Positions 25,298 through 32,595 of a stretch of 32,595 nucleotides of DNA are shown here, in pieces. The stretch comes from Myxococcota bacterium (GTDB lineage Bacteria; Myxococcota_A; UBA9160; UBA4427). The notes beneath the pieces are model-generated. The model was not told the origin of the DNA. It searched no databases and saw only the letters and a program-made list of their open reading frames with translations. The stretch is from positions 1 through 32,595 of the forward strand of contig JAQWNI010000251.1 in NCBI GenBank assembly GCA_029268645.1, written 5' to 3'. Every line of letters starts with the position of its first letter. The first letter of the stretch is position 1. A program made the translations under genes and the position numbers.

Positions 25298-26851
25298 TCA
25301 GAGTCGGTCACCGAGCACGCTGAGTACTTCCGCCTGAGGAGAACCGGGTTCGAAGACATTGTTGGTGTGCGGTGGCCAGGCCATGAACCGACTCCAGCCC
25401 CAAACCGCTGTGCCCAGGAATTGCGGATTCGCGCGCACGCCGCTGGCCTCCATGGCTTCGAGGGCCTGCTCGACGTACTGGCGCTGCGCGTAGCCCGAAG
25501 GCGTGCCGCGATAGCGCTCGAATTCCTTGGTGGAAGCCGCCGCCGGGATCGCGAGTTGGAAGGGGACATCGCTTGCGGCGGCTGAATTCGAGACGGTGCG
25601 AGCGATTTCGTTCGCCACGTAGCCGCGGTATTCGTCGGGGTCCGAGGCAACGGTGGCTGCACCCGGGCCCAGGTCGTAGAGCGAAATGATCACGTAACCA
25701 TTGCCGTACCGGGTAAAGACTTCACCGAGTTCCGGCGTAATCTGATTGGCGAAGGTGAAGACCGAGAAAAAGCGGCCTTGGGGATAGTCCTCGCTACGGC
25801 AACCGAGGATGGGCTCGAGGTCTTGGTTCTCACCGGCCAAGTTAAGGGCCACCTGATCGTAGAACCAGAACTGGGCCGGATCGTTGATGTCGAAAGGCTC
25901 GAGATCGAGCTGGACGCCGGGCACGGCCGGATCGGCGCAAACGGCCCGCGCAAAAATGTCCGCGTAGGTTCGCGCCTGGCTTTCACTCAGGGTTTCGAAC
26001 TCTTGTAAGTAGCCTCCGGCGTCAAAGCGTCCATCGAAGGTGGGGATCACCACGACTTCGCCGGGGGTCTTCGCATAGGCCTGCGTGCTGACAAATCCGC
26101 TTGCACCGGTTTCCTGAAAGCTCCGGTTGGCGCTCTGCGCAGTGGGCGGGTAGTAGTAGACATGCATTTTATTCGGGGTGCAGTCGGAGCCGCCCCGGCA
26201 TTCCATCTCGAGATCACCGCCGTAGGAGAAGACTTGATCGAGGCGGTGCCCGGCTTCGGCCTGGGCGTTGTATTCCGAGATGGCTTCGCGCCAGAGACCG
26301 GGGCTCACATAGGGTTCTCCATCGGGACCCTGGGGAAAGGTGGCGTCATAGACCCAGGTGCCGTTGCCCCGTGGCGGAAAATCACGATCGGACGCATTCG
26401 GTGGGTTCGTGACTCCGTCGCCGGAGTCGTCCGAGTCGTTTCCTCCGTCGGGAGAATCGGGTTCATCGGGCGTCGGCGGGACAGGCTCCACGGGAGGCGG
26501 AGTCGGGGTGGCCGGAAGCTGGGCAAGAGGTGCGCAGTCGCCGCCCCCTCCCACCCCGATCCCAACCCAGTGAACGGGGATCTTGAGGGTGCCGTAGCGA
26601 TCCTGAAGAGCCCCGCAAACATCAAGCCCCGTGGTGCTCGAGGCCGTGAGATAGATATGTCGATCGTCTCCCCAGCTGCTGGGCACACCGAACTGGGCGC
26701 CGGGTTCGATTCGGCTGGTGGCGCCGGAGACAGGGCTACTCAAGTTGAGAGCCTCCGCAGAGTCATTCACCACGGTGAGGGCGGAGGCGGTGCCGGCCGC
26801 TGCGATTGAGATCCCACAGGCGAGTGTCCAAAGGCAAGTACGCAACGACAT
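25298..26851 (-). CDS. Secreted protein with proline-rich linker and TIM-barrel-glycosidase-like domain
   Basis: A 517-residue protein from ATG 26851, seven bases after AGAGGA. Residues 1-24 form a signal peptide (CLWTLACGISIAAAGTASA). A beta-rich domain to about residue 110 (LTVVNDSAEALNLSSPVSGA) is followed by a Pro/Asp/Ser-rich linker at about 112-150 (PATPTPPPVEPVPP, GNDSDDSGDG) and a C-terminal domain of 350 residues. The latter has MHVYYYPPTAQ, VVVIPTFDGRFDAGGYLQEF and PGVQLDLEPFD. The D-x-E on a strand end (Asp316, Glu318) resembles the GH18-type catalytic strand, and the fold looks like a TIM barrel. I cannot assign a known glycosidase family. The first domain could bind a sugar or surface. 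An inverted repeat upstream may be its operator. Confidence 0.7.
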   Translation of the reverse strand: MSLRTCLWTLACGISIAAAGTASALTVVNDSAEALNLSSPVSGATSRIEPGAQFGVPSSWGDDRHIYLTASSTTGLDVCGALQDRYGTLKIPVHWVGIGVGGGGDCAPLAQLPATPTPPPVEPVPPTPDEPDSPDGGNDSDDSGDGVTNPPNASDRDFPPRGNGTWVYDATFPQGPDGEPYVSPGLWREAISEYNAQAEAGHRLDQVFSYGGDLEMECRGGSDCTPNKMHVYYYPPTAQSANRSFQETGASGFVSTQAYAKTPGEVVVIPTFDGRFDAGGYLQEFETLSESQARTYADIFARAVCADPAVPGVQLDLEPFDINDPAQFWFYDQVALNLAGENQDLEPILGCRSEDYPQGRFFSVFTFANQITPELGEVFTRYGNGYVIISLYDLGPGAATVASDPDEYRGYVANEIARTVSNSAAASDVPFQLAIPAAASTKEFERYRGTPSGYAQRQYVEQALEAMEASGVRANPQFLGTAVWGWSRFMAWPPHTNNVFEPGSPQAEVLSVLGDRL

Positions 26852-27587
26852 GATCGGTCCTCTTCTCTCTATGAGCCGGATTGAATCGGCATTGGAGTAG
26901 TCTGGAGCTTCGGAAACCATTTTTGGTTTTCGAGTTCCGACTGATTGACCACTTAACGCAAACATGAACATTATTTAATGTGATCAGGCTCACGCGTCGG
27001 CTCGACAAACGTCGGTAGGAAAGGCGCAGGAGGAGGCCACTTCAATGTGGGCTAGAAACTAAAAAGGGATTTTGGGGGGGGAGGGGGACAGTGATGTCCG
27101 GATACTCGGAAATCACTTCCTCGTCCTAGCCTTACCAGCTGCCGCATCGTGCTTGCGAATCACGGTAGAAATCTTTGATGTCCGCCATCGCGGCCCGGCT
27201 GTTGGCGACAAGTTCGCCGGATCTTTTCTCAACCAGGACATCGAGGGCCTCTTGGCCCGACACAGATTCGTCGTCCGGAAAGGTCCAATCCGTGCAAAGA
27301 GATCCCCTTGGCTTTGGGGACGCTGACAGCCCGGGTGACAGCGATGCTCAACGTCCGGGTACGGGCTTTCTGTTAACCCCCTGAGGCCCATTGCACACGA
27401 TTCCGCTTCACTCAAGGGCCCGTACAGGCGCATCACCTGTCGAGTGGTGGCTGGAGGCGGTGTCAGCTTTAGCAGAGGACGCCAGCCTTCTTGCCCCCCC
27501 TAACTTCTTCTGTCGATTTATCTTCTGTGGCCATCGCCAAGGGCATATACTGAAGTCGTCAGATTCCTATCTGCGACGGAGGCGACG
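26852..27587. other. Approx. 0.7 kb intergenic region between divergent secreted-protein genes
   Basis: No supported gene. Weakly protein-like frames occur around 27110-27430 on both strands, but none has a start with a ribosome binding site or a known motif. A run of eight G lies near 27073. AGCCCG (27328-27333) and CGGGCT (27362-27367) form a loose inverted repeat. The region should contain the promoters of both flanking genes. Confidence 0.4.
26968..26981. promoter_or_regulatory. AT-rich inverted repeat, possible operator
   Basis: ACATTA TT TAATGT is a perfect 6+2+6 inverted repeat in an AT-rich patch, about 117 bases upstream of the secreted protein gene read leftward. It could be a regulator site or part of a promoter. 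Confidence 0.35.
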
Positions 27588-28484
27588 ATGACAAGAGAGC
27601 CAATTCGGGAAGCCTTTTCCCTGACAGCTCTGCCCCGCACCCTTTGCTTGGCTCTCTCCCTCCTGCTTTTGTGTAAAACCGCTTCTGCGGCGGGAATGAC
27701 CTTCGATTTTTATGGAGATTGGAGGCAGATTTCGGCCGATGCTTCTTACAGCTTCGAAGGAAGTTCTGGATCCTACGGCTTCAATGACAGCGGCAGCGCG
27801 TCTCCTTTTAGTCTCGAATCGCGCCTTATGCCTTTCGACGAAACGTTCCATATCGTCATGCCCGGTACCTATACCAACAGCATCCTGGGCGAGGTGACCG
27901 TCACCCAGAACTCGAGCATGGAATCTCATCAGGTCAGCGCAACGGGTTCAGCTCACGGCTTTGGGCGCACGTGGAGTGAAAGTGGAGGCACACCCGGGGA
28001 TCCAGTCACCTCTTTTTGGCGTGACGAGACAGTCTGGGTGTCGGCGATATCAAAATTTCATATTCGAGTCATCGTGGAGGAAGTCCAGTCCTACACACTT
28101 TCTTTCTCGACCTCCGTGATTGGCGAGCCTGCGGCCGAGACCCAAGCGAGGTTCTATTTTACAGGGTCACCCGAGTGGAGTGAGTGGAATCGCTGGGACG
28201 GAGATCAGCCGCCTCTTGTAATCGAGGAGACGGGTCTCTTGCAACCGGGTACGTATTACCTCTTCGCCAATATGCAGGTTGACACCGGTGGCGAATGGCA
28301 AGAAATTGAACGAGGGGGGGCCTTCGAACTCGCGCTTGCGGTGCCAGAACCCTCACAGGCCCTTTTGACCTTTTCGGCCCTGAGTACGATCGGCTATCTG
28401 GTCGCAAGGTCTCGTCGGCGGCGTTGCAGAGGAAATCATCCACACAGAGCCAAACCCTCAATGCATCCGCACCTGTTCGGCTGA
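27588..28484 (+). CDS. PEP-CTERM sorting-domain protein
   Basis: A 298-residue protein from ATG 27588 with GGAGG six bases upstream. It has a signal peptide (RTLCLALSLLLLCKTASA) and a beta-rich, mostly polar body (DFYGDWRQISADASYSFEG and SWSE/W repeats) with no family I know. Near the end it has the tripartite sorting tail VPEPSQALLTFSALSTIGYL then VARSRRRRC at residues 252-280, recognised by exosortase for processing and anchoring or release at the surface. Unlike the usual form, 18 residues (starting RGNHPHRAKPS) follow the basic cluster. No exosortase gene lies in the window. Its exact role is unknown; such proteins are often found with exopolysaccharide. Confidence 0.85.
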   Translation: MTREPIREAFSLTALPRTLCLALSLLLLCKTASAAGMTFDFYGDWRQISADASYSFEGSSGSYGFNDSGSASPFSLESRLMPFDETFHIVMPGTYTNSILGEVTVTQNSSMESHQVSATGSAHGFGRTWSESGGTPGDPVTSFWRDETVWVSAISKFHIRVIVEEVQSYTLSFSTSVIGEPAAETQARFYFTGSPEWSEWNRWDGDQPPLVIEETGLLQPGTYYLFANMQVDTGGEWQEIERGGAFELALAVPEPSQALLTFSALSTIGYLVARSRRRRCRGNHPHRAKPSMHPHLFG

Positions 28485-28786
28485 CCCACTTCGAGCGAAC
28501 CGATCCTGAACGTGCTGGCCTCCTTCAAGATGCGAGCGAGCATAAATCGGTTGTAGACGAAGGGGCGCAACCAAGTGGCGACTATTGAGACGCGCTGCAG
28601 CCCAATGGATCACATGCTCCAGGCACATCGAACTCTGCAAGCTACGAGATGACGCCCCTCACGGCCCCCTGTGTTTTGCACAAACCGCCCTGCCCCGACG
28701 CTTGTGCGAGAGCACAGCTCAAATGTAATATTCCCCTCGATGTGGACCCGACGATCTCTGAATTTCGCCCGTAGCTCCGCGGGGGC
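28485..28786. other. Spacer of 300 bases, nothing recognised
   Basis: No gene or strong inverted repeat is seen between the PEP-CTERM gene and the YheT-like gene. Confidence 0.4.
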
Positions 28787-29914
28787 ATGATGGCAACACG
28801 TTCTCCGGCGGAGGCACCGATTACCGTGTTTCCCGGCGCAGACCGGGATTGGGCGGACACGATTCTACAGGCCTGTCCGTCGCTTCGGGTAGGGTGTCGG
28901 CCTCCTCGATGGGCTCGCAACGGACATGCGCAGGCCGCGCTCAGTTTGCTGCTCGACGATCGAGCCCCGAAGACGGCCTGGGATCTCGAGGAACGACTGA
29001 CGATGGCCGATGGCGGCACGGTTTCGCTGCAGTGGAATGGACTTGAAGAGGACGAGGACAAGCCCGTTCTCGTCGTTCTACATACGGTCTGCGGGAGCGG
29101 CCACTCCTTGCGGCGATTCATCGATTCAATGCGCCGCAGGCTTGGCTGGGTCGTGGTGGCTTGCAACCGGCGGGGACATGCGGAGCTGCCGCTCACCGCT
29201 AGGCGAATCAACACGATGGGCTCAGTCGATGATCTCGATGAGCAGCTTGATCGCATTTGCGAGCGTCGCCCTTTGAGCCCACTTTACGGTGTCGGAAAGT
29301 CTGCGGGATCCGGCCTCCTCGTTCGCTATCTCGGAGAGAAACGAGACGCATCTCGTTTCGTAGCAGCGGTGGCGGAGGGGCCGGCCTACGACATCCCCAA
29401 CGGCCTTCAGCATACGCACCGAGGCTACGACGCCTACCTCACGCGGAAAATGATTCGCTTCTTCCTCGAGCGAAATCGCGAAATGCTTCGTGACCTAGAT
29501 GGCTTCGAGCGCTGCGCGAAAGCGCGCACGATGGTGGAATTCCATGAGCGCCTTTATACGCTAGCCGGCTTCGAGACTCGCGAAGCCTATGAGCTCGCAT
29601 CAGACCCGATGCGGGTGGCAGGAGATATGACAACCCCGGTTCTCGTGCTGAATACCGAAGACGATCCGGTGTGCTCCCCAATCAACGTGCATCGCCACGT
29701 CAGCGAAATGCAGAAACTACAACGCACGATGACGGCCCTCACCCGGTATGGCGGGCACTGCGGCTTTTACGAAGGATGGGATCCGGAAAGCTCTTGGTCC
29801 GATCGCGCGATCGCCGAATACCTGACGGCGGTGGAGGCCAGCGGTATTGCACTTGACAGCAGCGCCGATGAAGTCTGCTCCCCGTCGCCGGCCACGGGCT
29901 CCCTTAGGGATTGA
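28787..29914 (+). CDS. YheT-family alpha/beta hydrolase
   Basis: A 375-residue protein; two ATG codons at 28787 and 28790 both follow a GC-rich site. The pattern RWARNGHAQAALSLLLDD (the YheT N-terminal signature P...n.h.qt....), VVLHTVCGSGHS, the nucleophile elbow GVGKSAGSGL (Ser172), VLNTEDDPV (acid region, Asp292/293) and GGHCGFYEG (His324) fits the COG0429 hydrolases. The canonical elbow GxSxGG is GKSAGSG here. These are cytoplasmic esterase-like enzymes of unknown substrate; there is no signal peptide. The stop codon lies one base before a family A element. Confidence 0.85.
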   Translation: MMATRSPAEAPITVFPGADRDWADTILQACPSLRVGCRPPRWARNGHAQAALSLLLDDRAPKTAWDLEERLTMADGGTVSLQWNGLEEDEDKPVLVVLHTVCGSGHSLRRFIDSMRRRLGWVVVACNRRGHAELPLTARRINTMGSVDDLDEQLDRICERRPLSPLYGVGKSAGSGLLVRYLGEKRDASRFVAAVAEGPAYDIPNGLQHTHRGYDAYLTRKMIRFFLERNREMLRDLDGFERCAKARTMVEFHERLYTLAGFETREAYELASDPMRVAGDMTTPVLVLNTEDDPVCSPINVHRHVSEMQKLQRTMTALTRYGGHCGFYEGWDPESSWSDRAIAEYLTAVEASGIALDSSADEVCSPSPATGSLRD

Positions 29915-29915
29915 A

Positions 29916-29970
29916 CACAACGCTCATATCCGAACGTTGTGCGAGGGGGCAGCTTGTATGCCGCCTACGG
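29916..29970 (+). repeat. Family A element, copy 5 (best hairpin)
   Basis: CACAACGCTC (29916-29925) pairs with GAACGTTGTG (29932-29941) around loop ATATCC, a 10-bp stem with one mismatch. GCGAGGGGGCAGCTTGTATG follows. It begins one base after the stop codon of the YheT-like gene, so it could act as its 3' end as well as part of the leader of the PEP-CTERM gene at 30153. Confidence 0.6.
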
Positions 29971-29981
29971 ACCCCAGTCCT

Positions 29982-30065
29982 CTCAGGGGAGCCCCTGTGT
30001 CGCGTCTTCTGCCTGTACCGGACATGGCCAAGGGTGCACGATGGGCCTTTCAAATTCCTATCCGC
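29982..30065 (+). repeat. Family B repeat, full copy 1 (84 bases)
   Basis: Begins CTCAGGGGAGCCCC and ends AAATTCCTATCCGC. It matches 30837-30920 base for base over 84 positions with 16 differences and no gap (about 81%). Half of the differences lie in one 16-base segment after the first 14 bases. It lies about 90 bases before the start codon of the PEP-CTERM gene. Confidence 0.75.
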
Positions 30066-30152
30066 AATCGCTTCCGTTCATAATTCCCGTACTCTTGCGT
30101 GCCGCTTCCTGCCATAATGGGAATGCACTCAGCTCAAGAGAAAAGGGACAAC

Positions 30153-30866
30153 ATGAAGAGGGCCATTCTGACAGCACTCCTGTTTTCGACGGCAGCATTT
30201 TCCGGCGCAGCTCGCGCCACCATTATCGAAAGTGGCGATCTGAACTTCATTTCTGATCTTGGGAACTCGTCCGATGGCCTGGCCTTTCTCGACATGACGT
30301 TTAGTACAGGCATGACCCAGGCAGCAGCGCTCGCGAACGCACAGCTGACGTACGCAGACGCGAGACTCGCCACACCCACTGAGTGGAATAATTTATTCAT
30401 CGCAGCCGGGGCAACATTTGTATCGACCCTCTTACCATCAGATGCGTTTACATCGGGGGCCGTCGGGGCTGTGACGCACCAAGATGCCGGCGTGGAACTC
30501 ATCGTGAATACGCTTGGGCCGACGGCAAATCCCTTGGGCCACGACTATCTCGCGGCATGGTCGGATCCCGACGGGGATGACGATAGTCTGTCGACGCGTG
30601 ACTACATCGAGCTTGCTGTGATCGGAGTAAACGGCGGAGGCACGATTATTCGGCAGAGCACAGCAGTACCTCCTCAGGCGCCGAACAGTGGCGACGCCGG
30701 CTGGATCCTAGTGTCCGATGCTGCGAACGTGCCCGAGCCGTCCACGGGCTTACTGGTTGCGCTCGGCATCCTCAGCCTGGGGATTCGCCAAAGGTTTTCA
30801 GCCCACTTGAAATCGCCACCGACGGAGAACAGCTCGCTCAGGGGAGCCCCGGCGCCTCCTCTTTAA
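30153..30866 (+). CDS. PEP-CTERM sorting-domain protein with an extended C terminus
   Basis: A 237-residue protein from ATG 30153, with AAAAGGGA upstream; the frame is open from 30099, but the signal peptide (AILTALLFSTAAFSGAARA) begins at 30153. The body (DLNFISDLGNSSDGLAFLDM, ATPTEWNNLFIAAGATF) has the look of a small surface protein of unknown role, also found with other PEP-CTERM proteins that begin with a W..L-type lectin-like segment. The sorting tail VPEPSTGLLVALGILSLGI with RQRF starts at residue 193. About 20 further residues (ending SSLRGAPAPPL) follow, the last of them encoded by the start of family B copy 2, so the original stop codon may have been lost. The family B and A elements lie upstream too. 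Confidence 0.85.
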   Translation: MKRAILTALLFSTAAFSGAARATIIESGDLNFISDLGNSSDGLAFLDMTFSTGMTQAAALANAQLTYADARLATPTEWNNLFIAAGATFVSTLLPSDAFTSGAVGAVTHQDAGVELIVNTLGPTANPLGHDYLAAWSDPDGDDDSLSTRDYIELAVIGVNGGGTIIRQSTAVPPQAPNSGDAGWILVSDAANVPEPSTGLLVALGILSLGIRQRFSAHLKSPPTENSSLRGAPAPPL

Positions 30867-30920
30867 CCTGTCCCGGACATGGCCCAGGGTGTAGAATGGC
30901 CCTTTGAAATTCCTGTCCGC
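30837..30920 (+). repeat. Family B repeat, full copy 2 (84 bases)
   Basis: Overlaps the last 30 bases of the preceding PEP-CTERM gene and reaches to 69 bases before the next start codon. It matches copy 1 at 68 of 84 positions. It contains TAGAAT, a possible -10 box, at about 30892-30897, although the matching place in copy 1 is less promoter-like. Confidence 0.75.
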
Positions 30921-30988
30921 GGCTTTGGCCAGGTCGCGGCACCGGACGCAACGATCAGCCGCTATGCCGAAATGCGGTGGTGATAAAA

Positions 30989-32008
30989 ATGTCAGCAGCG
31001 AGAGCCTTGTTCGGCCTTTTCGTCGCCCTGTGCGCTTTTGGAGGGTCGATGGCTTCTGCCTTACCTGCGCAAGCATGCCCGGCCTTCGAGCCCCCAATCA
31101 ACCTGGGCCAAGTGGCGGCGACCGGCCTGACGGAGGCTTCGGGCCTAGCGACCAGCCGGACCCAAGCTGGGATCTTGTGGACCCACAACGATAGCGGTGA
31201 CTCGGCGAGGGTTTTTGCAATCGAGTCCGACGGCAGCCTGCGGGCGGAGTACATCCTCCAAGGCGCTTCGAATCGGGATTGGGAAGACATGGCCATAGGA
31301 CCGGGACCGACCGCGGGACAAGACTATCTCTATCTGGCGGATATCGGTGACAACGCTTCAGCACGCAATACGGTCACCGTCTACCGCTTGCCCGAACCGC
31401 AAGTCCCTTTGGCTGCAACGACCATTCCCATTGAGGTCTCGGGTGCGGTGAGCCTAGAACTCAAGTACCCGGACGGGGCTCACGACGCCGAAACCCTGCT
31501 GGTCGATCCGTCAACGACCGACCTCTACATTCTCACCAAGGACGGCAGCACCGGCGTCAGCGGGCTCTACAGCGCTGACTACCCCCAGAACCAGTTTGGT
31601 GTTTCCACACTGGTCCACCACACCGATATTGTCTTTTCGGGAAACGTGTTTGAGCGTTCTGTAACCGGCGGTGACATTTCGGTGTCGGGAGATGAAATTC
31701 TTGTGAGAACGTATCTTTCGGCCCATTTATGGTCTCGTTCTGAAGCAGAGTCGGTCGCATCGGCCATGCAGAGCGCGTCCTGCATTCTACCGCTGGCCCT
31801 GGAGCTTCAAGGCGAAGCCATTGCCTTCAGCTCAGAAGGACAAAACTATTTTACGCTGAGCGAAGGGTCGAATCCCCCTGTCTACGAGTATCGCCGAGTG
31901 CCTTCTGTTCCAGTAATGAGTTTCTCCGCTGTCATCGGCCTGGTCGGCTGCTTGAGTGTGCTCGGAACCCGGTCTGCGCGCCTTCCTCGGTCCTCTCAAT
32001 CTGACTAG
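30989..32008 (+). CDS. Secreted beta-propeller-like protein with sorting-tail-like C terminus
   Basis: A 339-residue protein from ATG 30989, eight bases after GGTGG; a GTG at 30977 is an alternative. Residues 1-24 are a signal peptide (ALFGLFVALCAFGGSMASA). The body has ASGLATSRTQAGILWTHNDS and GDSARVFAIESDGSLRAEY, then DYLYLADIGDNASARNTVTV, repeats typical of beta-propeller proteins that open with LWTHNDSG. The last 36 residues (304-339) read VPSVPVMSFSAVIGLVGC, a hydrophobic stretch, and then TRSARLPR. This resembles a sorting tail of the PEP-CTERM kind in general layout but lacks VPEP, so assignment to a named signal is uncertain. It follows two PEP-CTERM genes on the same strand. Confidence 0.75.
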   Translation: MSAARALFGLFVALCAFGGSMASALPAQACPAFEPPINLGQVAATGLTEASGLATSRTQAGILWTHNDSGDSARVFAIESDGSLRAEYILQGASNRDWEDMAIGPGPTAGQDYLYLADIGDNASARNTVTVYRLPEPQVPLAATTIPIEVSGAVSLELKYPDGAHDAETLLVDPSTTDLYILTKDGSTGVSGLYSADYPQNQFGVSTLVHHTDIVFSGNVFERSVTGGDISVSGDEILVRTYLSAHLWSRSEAESVASAMQSASCILPLALELQGEAIAFSSEGQNYFTLSEGSNPPVYEYRRVPSVPVMSFSAVIGLVGCLSVLGTRSARLPRSSQSD

Positions 32009-32148
32009 ATCGATCGCAGACGGAGACAGGTCAACCTCAGGCTGACGACCTCGCCAAGCAACCCCTTGGGCGCTGCGGGCTTGCCGAGGGGCGACGATCG
32101 CCAGAGCAGCCAACAGCAGAAAGAGCCGGGCCAGCACGGGGCGAGGAT

Positions 32149-32595
32149 TCAGGCGAATCCAAGACGTGGCGGGCGCGTGGCCGGAGGAGACGGTTGGGAG
32201 TCTGCTTCGCGCGGCCACACGACCGGTGACACATCTCCGCGGATGGCCTCACCGACCCCGATGTCCTGGCGGTCGACGGTTTGGTGCGGAATCGCAGAGC
32301 GGCGCACACAGCCGTCGGCAAAGTAAATGATGCAGTAGACCCGCCGCGTTTGCGGGCTGTCGTTGGGTTCTGCGAGATGGACGGAGAGCGAATGGTGGAA
32401 GACGACGGCCCCAGGGTCGACCTCAACCCAGACGGGTTCGATGTGCGCGATTTTCGGATCCTCAAGGATGGGATAGGGCTCCTCGAGAAGGTGAGAGATG
32501 TCGACAAAACGTTCGAGGCCGAGGCGATGGGAGCCGGGCACATAGGCCATGGCCCCTTCCCCCCGCTGACAACCGTCAAACGGGATCCAAGCGGT
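32149..32595 (-). CDS. Phytanoyl-CoA dioxygenase family protein, N-terminal part missing (runs off right edge)
   Basis: The minus-strand frame is open from the right edge to a stop at 32149, giving 148 residues. It reads TAWIPFDGCQRGEGA, then MAYVPGSHRLGLERFVDI, a classic PhyH segment (v.aWia.d....enG.l..vPGSH), then VVFHHSLSVHLAEPNDSP and RRVYCIIYFADG, which give the distal iron-binding His and the Arg for 2-oxoglutarate. The HxD motif would lie in the missing N-terminal part. These are Fe(II)/2-oxoglutarate-dependent oxygenases that hydroxylate varied small molecules. The internal ATG at 32550 is not the start, because the homology extends upstream of it. Its 3' end faces the preceding gene. 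Confidence 0.88.
   Translation of the reverse strand, partial: TAWIPFDGCQRGEGAMAYVPGSHRLGLERFVDISHLLEEPYPILEDPKIAHIEPVWVEVDPGAVVFHHSLSVHLAEPNDSPQTRRVYCIIYFADGCVRRSAIPHQTVDRQDIGVGEAIRGDVSPVVWPREADSQPSPPATRPPRLGFA

Noticed and set aside
27113-27436. Gene in the 27.1-27.4 kb spacer
   Set aside because: Protein-like frames exist on both strands, but there is no ribosome binding site, no motif and no compositional support, so no coding call is made.
30010-30040. Sigma54 promoter upstream of the PEP-CTERM gene
   Set aside because: TGGCC and TGCA occur in the family B repeat, but the GG and GC elements are 10 and not 12 bases apart and are not shared at the right spacing with the second copy.

Overview
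The window looks like chromosome of a GC-rich Gram-negative bacterium, most likely an uncultured member of the deltaproteobacterial / Myxococcota-type lineages. This is inferred from the mixture of PEP-CTERM exosortase substrates, a carotenoid oxygenase, a TMTC-like TPR membrane protein, a DUF4331 protein and phytanoyl-CoA dioxygenase-type genes. No rRNA, tRNA, CRISPR array, phage or transposase gene was seen.

Layout. (1) 1-2210: a truncated DUF4331 gene leaving the left edge, and a divergently placed lipoprotein-like alpha/beta hydrolase with its own promoter. (2) 2300-5680: a decaying zone. It holds a sulfatase fragment whose 3' end runs into an out-of-frame PEP-CTERM tail, a secreted FAD-dependent oxidoreductase broken by two compensating single-base indels, and about 1 kb without a recognisable gene. 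(3) 5678-13805, all on the + strand: a TMTC-like membrane glycosyltransferase with TPRs, a small membrane protein, a carotenoid oxygenase, a pyridoxamine-phosphate-oxidase-like protein, an aldo/keto reductase and a metallo-beta-lactamase-fold hydrolase. These are single genes with long spacers, not an operon. (4) 14019-22940: a cell-surface polysaccharide cluster. A GT4 glycosyltransferase (+) meets a leftward three-gene operon (GT4 transferase, PIG-L deacetylase, methyltransferase). A rightward, tightly coupled operon starts from the shared divergent control region: sugar epimerase, FAD protein related to UDP-galactopyranose mutase, and a fusion of a polyprenyl-phosphate sugar-1-phosphate transferase with a methyltransferase. 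The fusion could prime a lipid-linked glycan; the other genes would modify sugars and extend it. (5) 22941-25174: a decayed GNAT acetyltransferase and a membrane-anchored SGNH hydrolase. (6) 25298-32008: a secreted TIM-barrel-glycosidase-like protein, two PEP-CTERM proteins, a YheT-type hydrolase, and a beta-propeller-like secreted protein with a sorting-tail-like C terminus. (7) The right edge holds the 3' part of a phytanoyl-CoA dioxygenase family gene on the minus strand.

Besides genes, two families of short dispersed intergenic elements stand out. Family A is a 10-bp stem with a 6-nt ATAYYC loop and a conserved CAGCTTG-type tail, found in full or partial form in front of several genes between 5.6 and 30 kb. 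Family B is an 84-bp repeat present twice at about 81% identity around the PEP-CTERM gene at 30153, with a partial third copy at 7.5 kb. Together with the fused transferase-methyltransferase these are the most unusual parts of the window. Three proteins carry cell-surface sorting tails, but no exosortase gene is in the window, so the sorting machinery must lie elsewhere.
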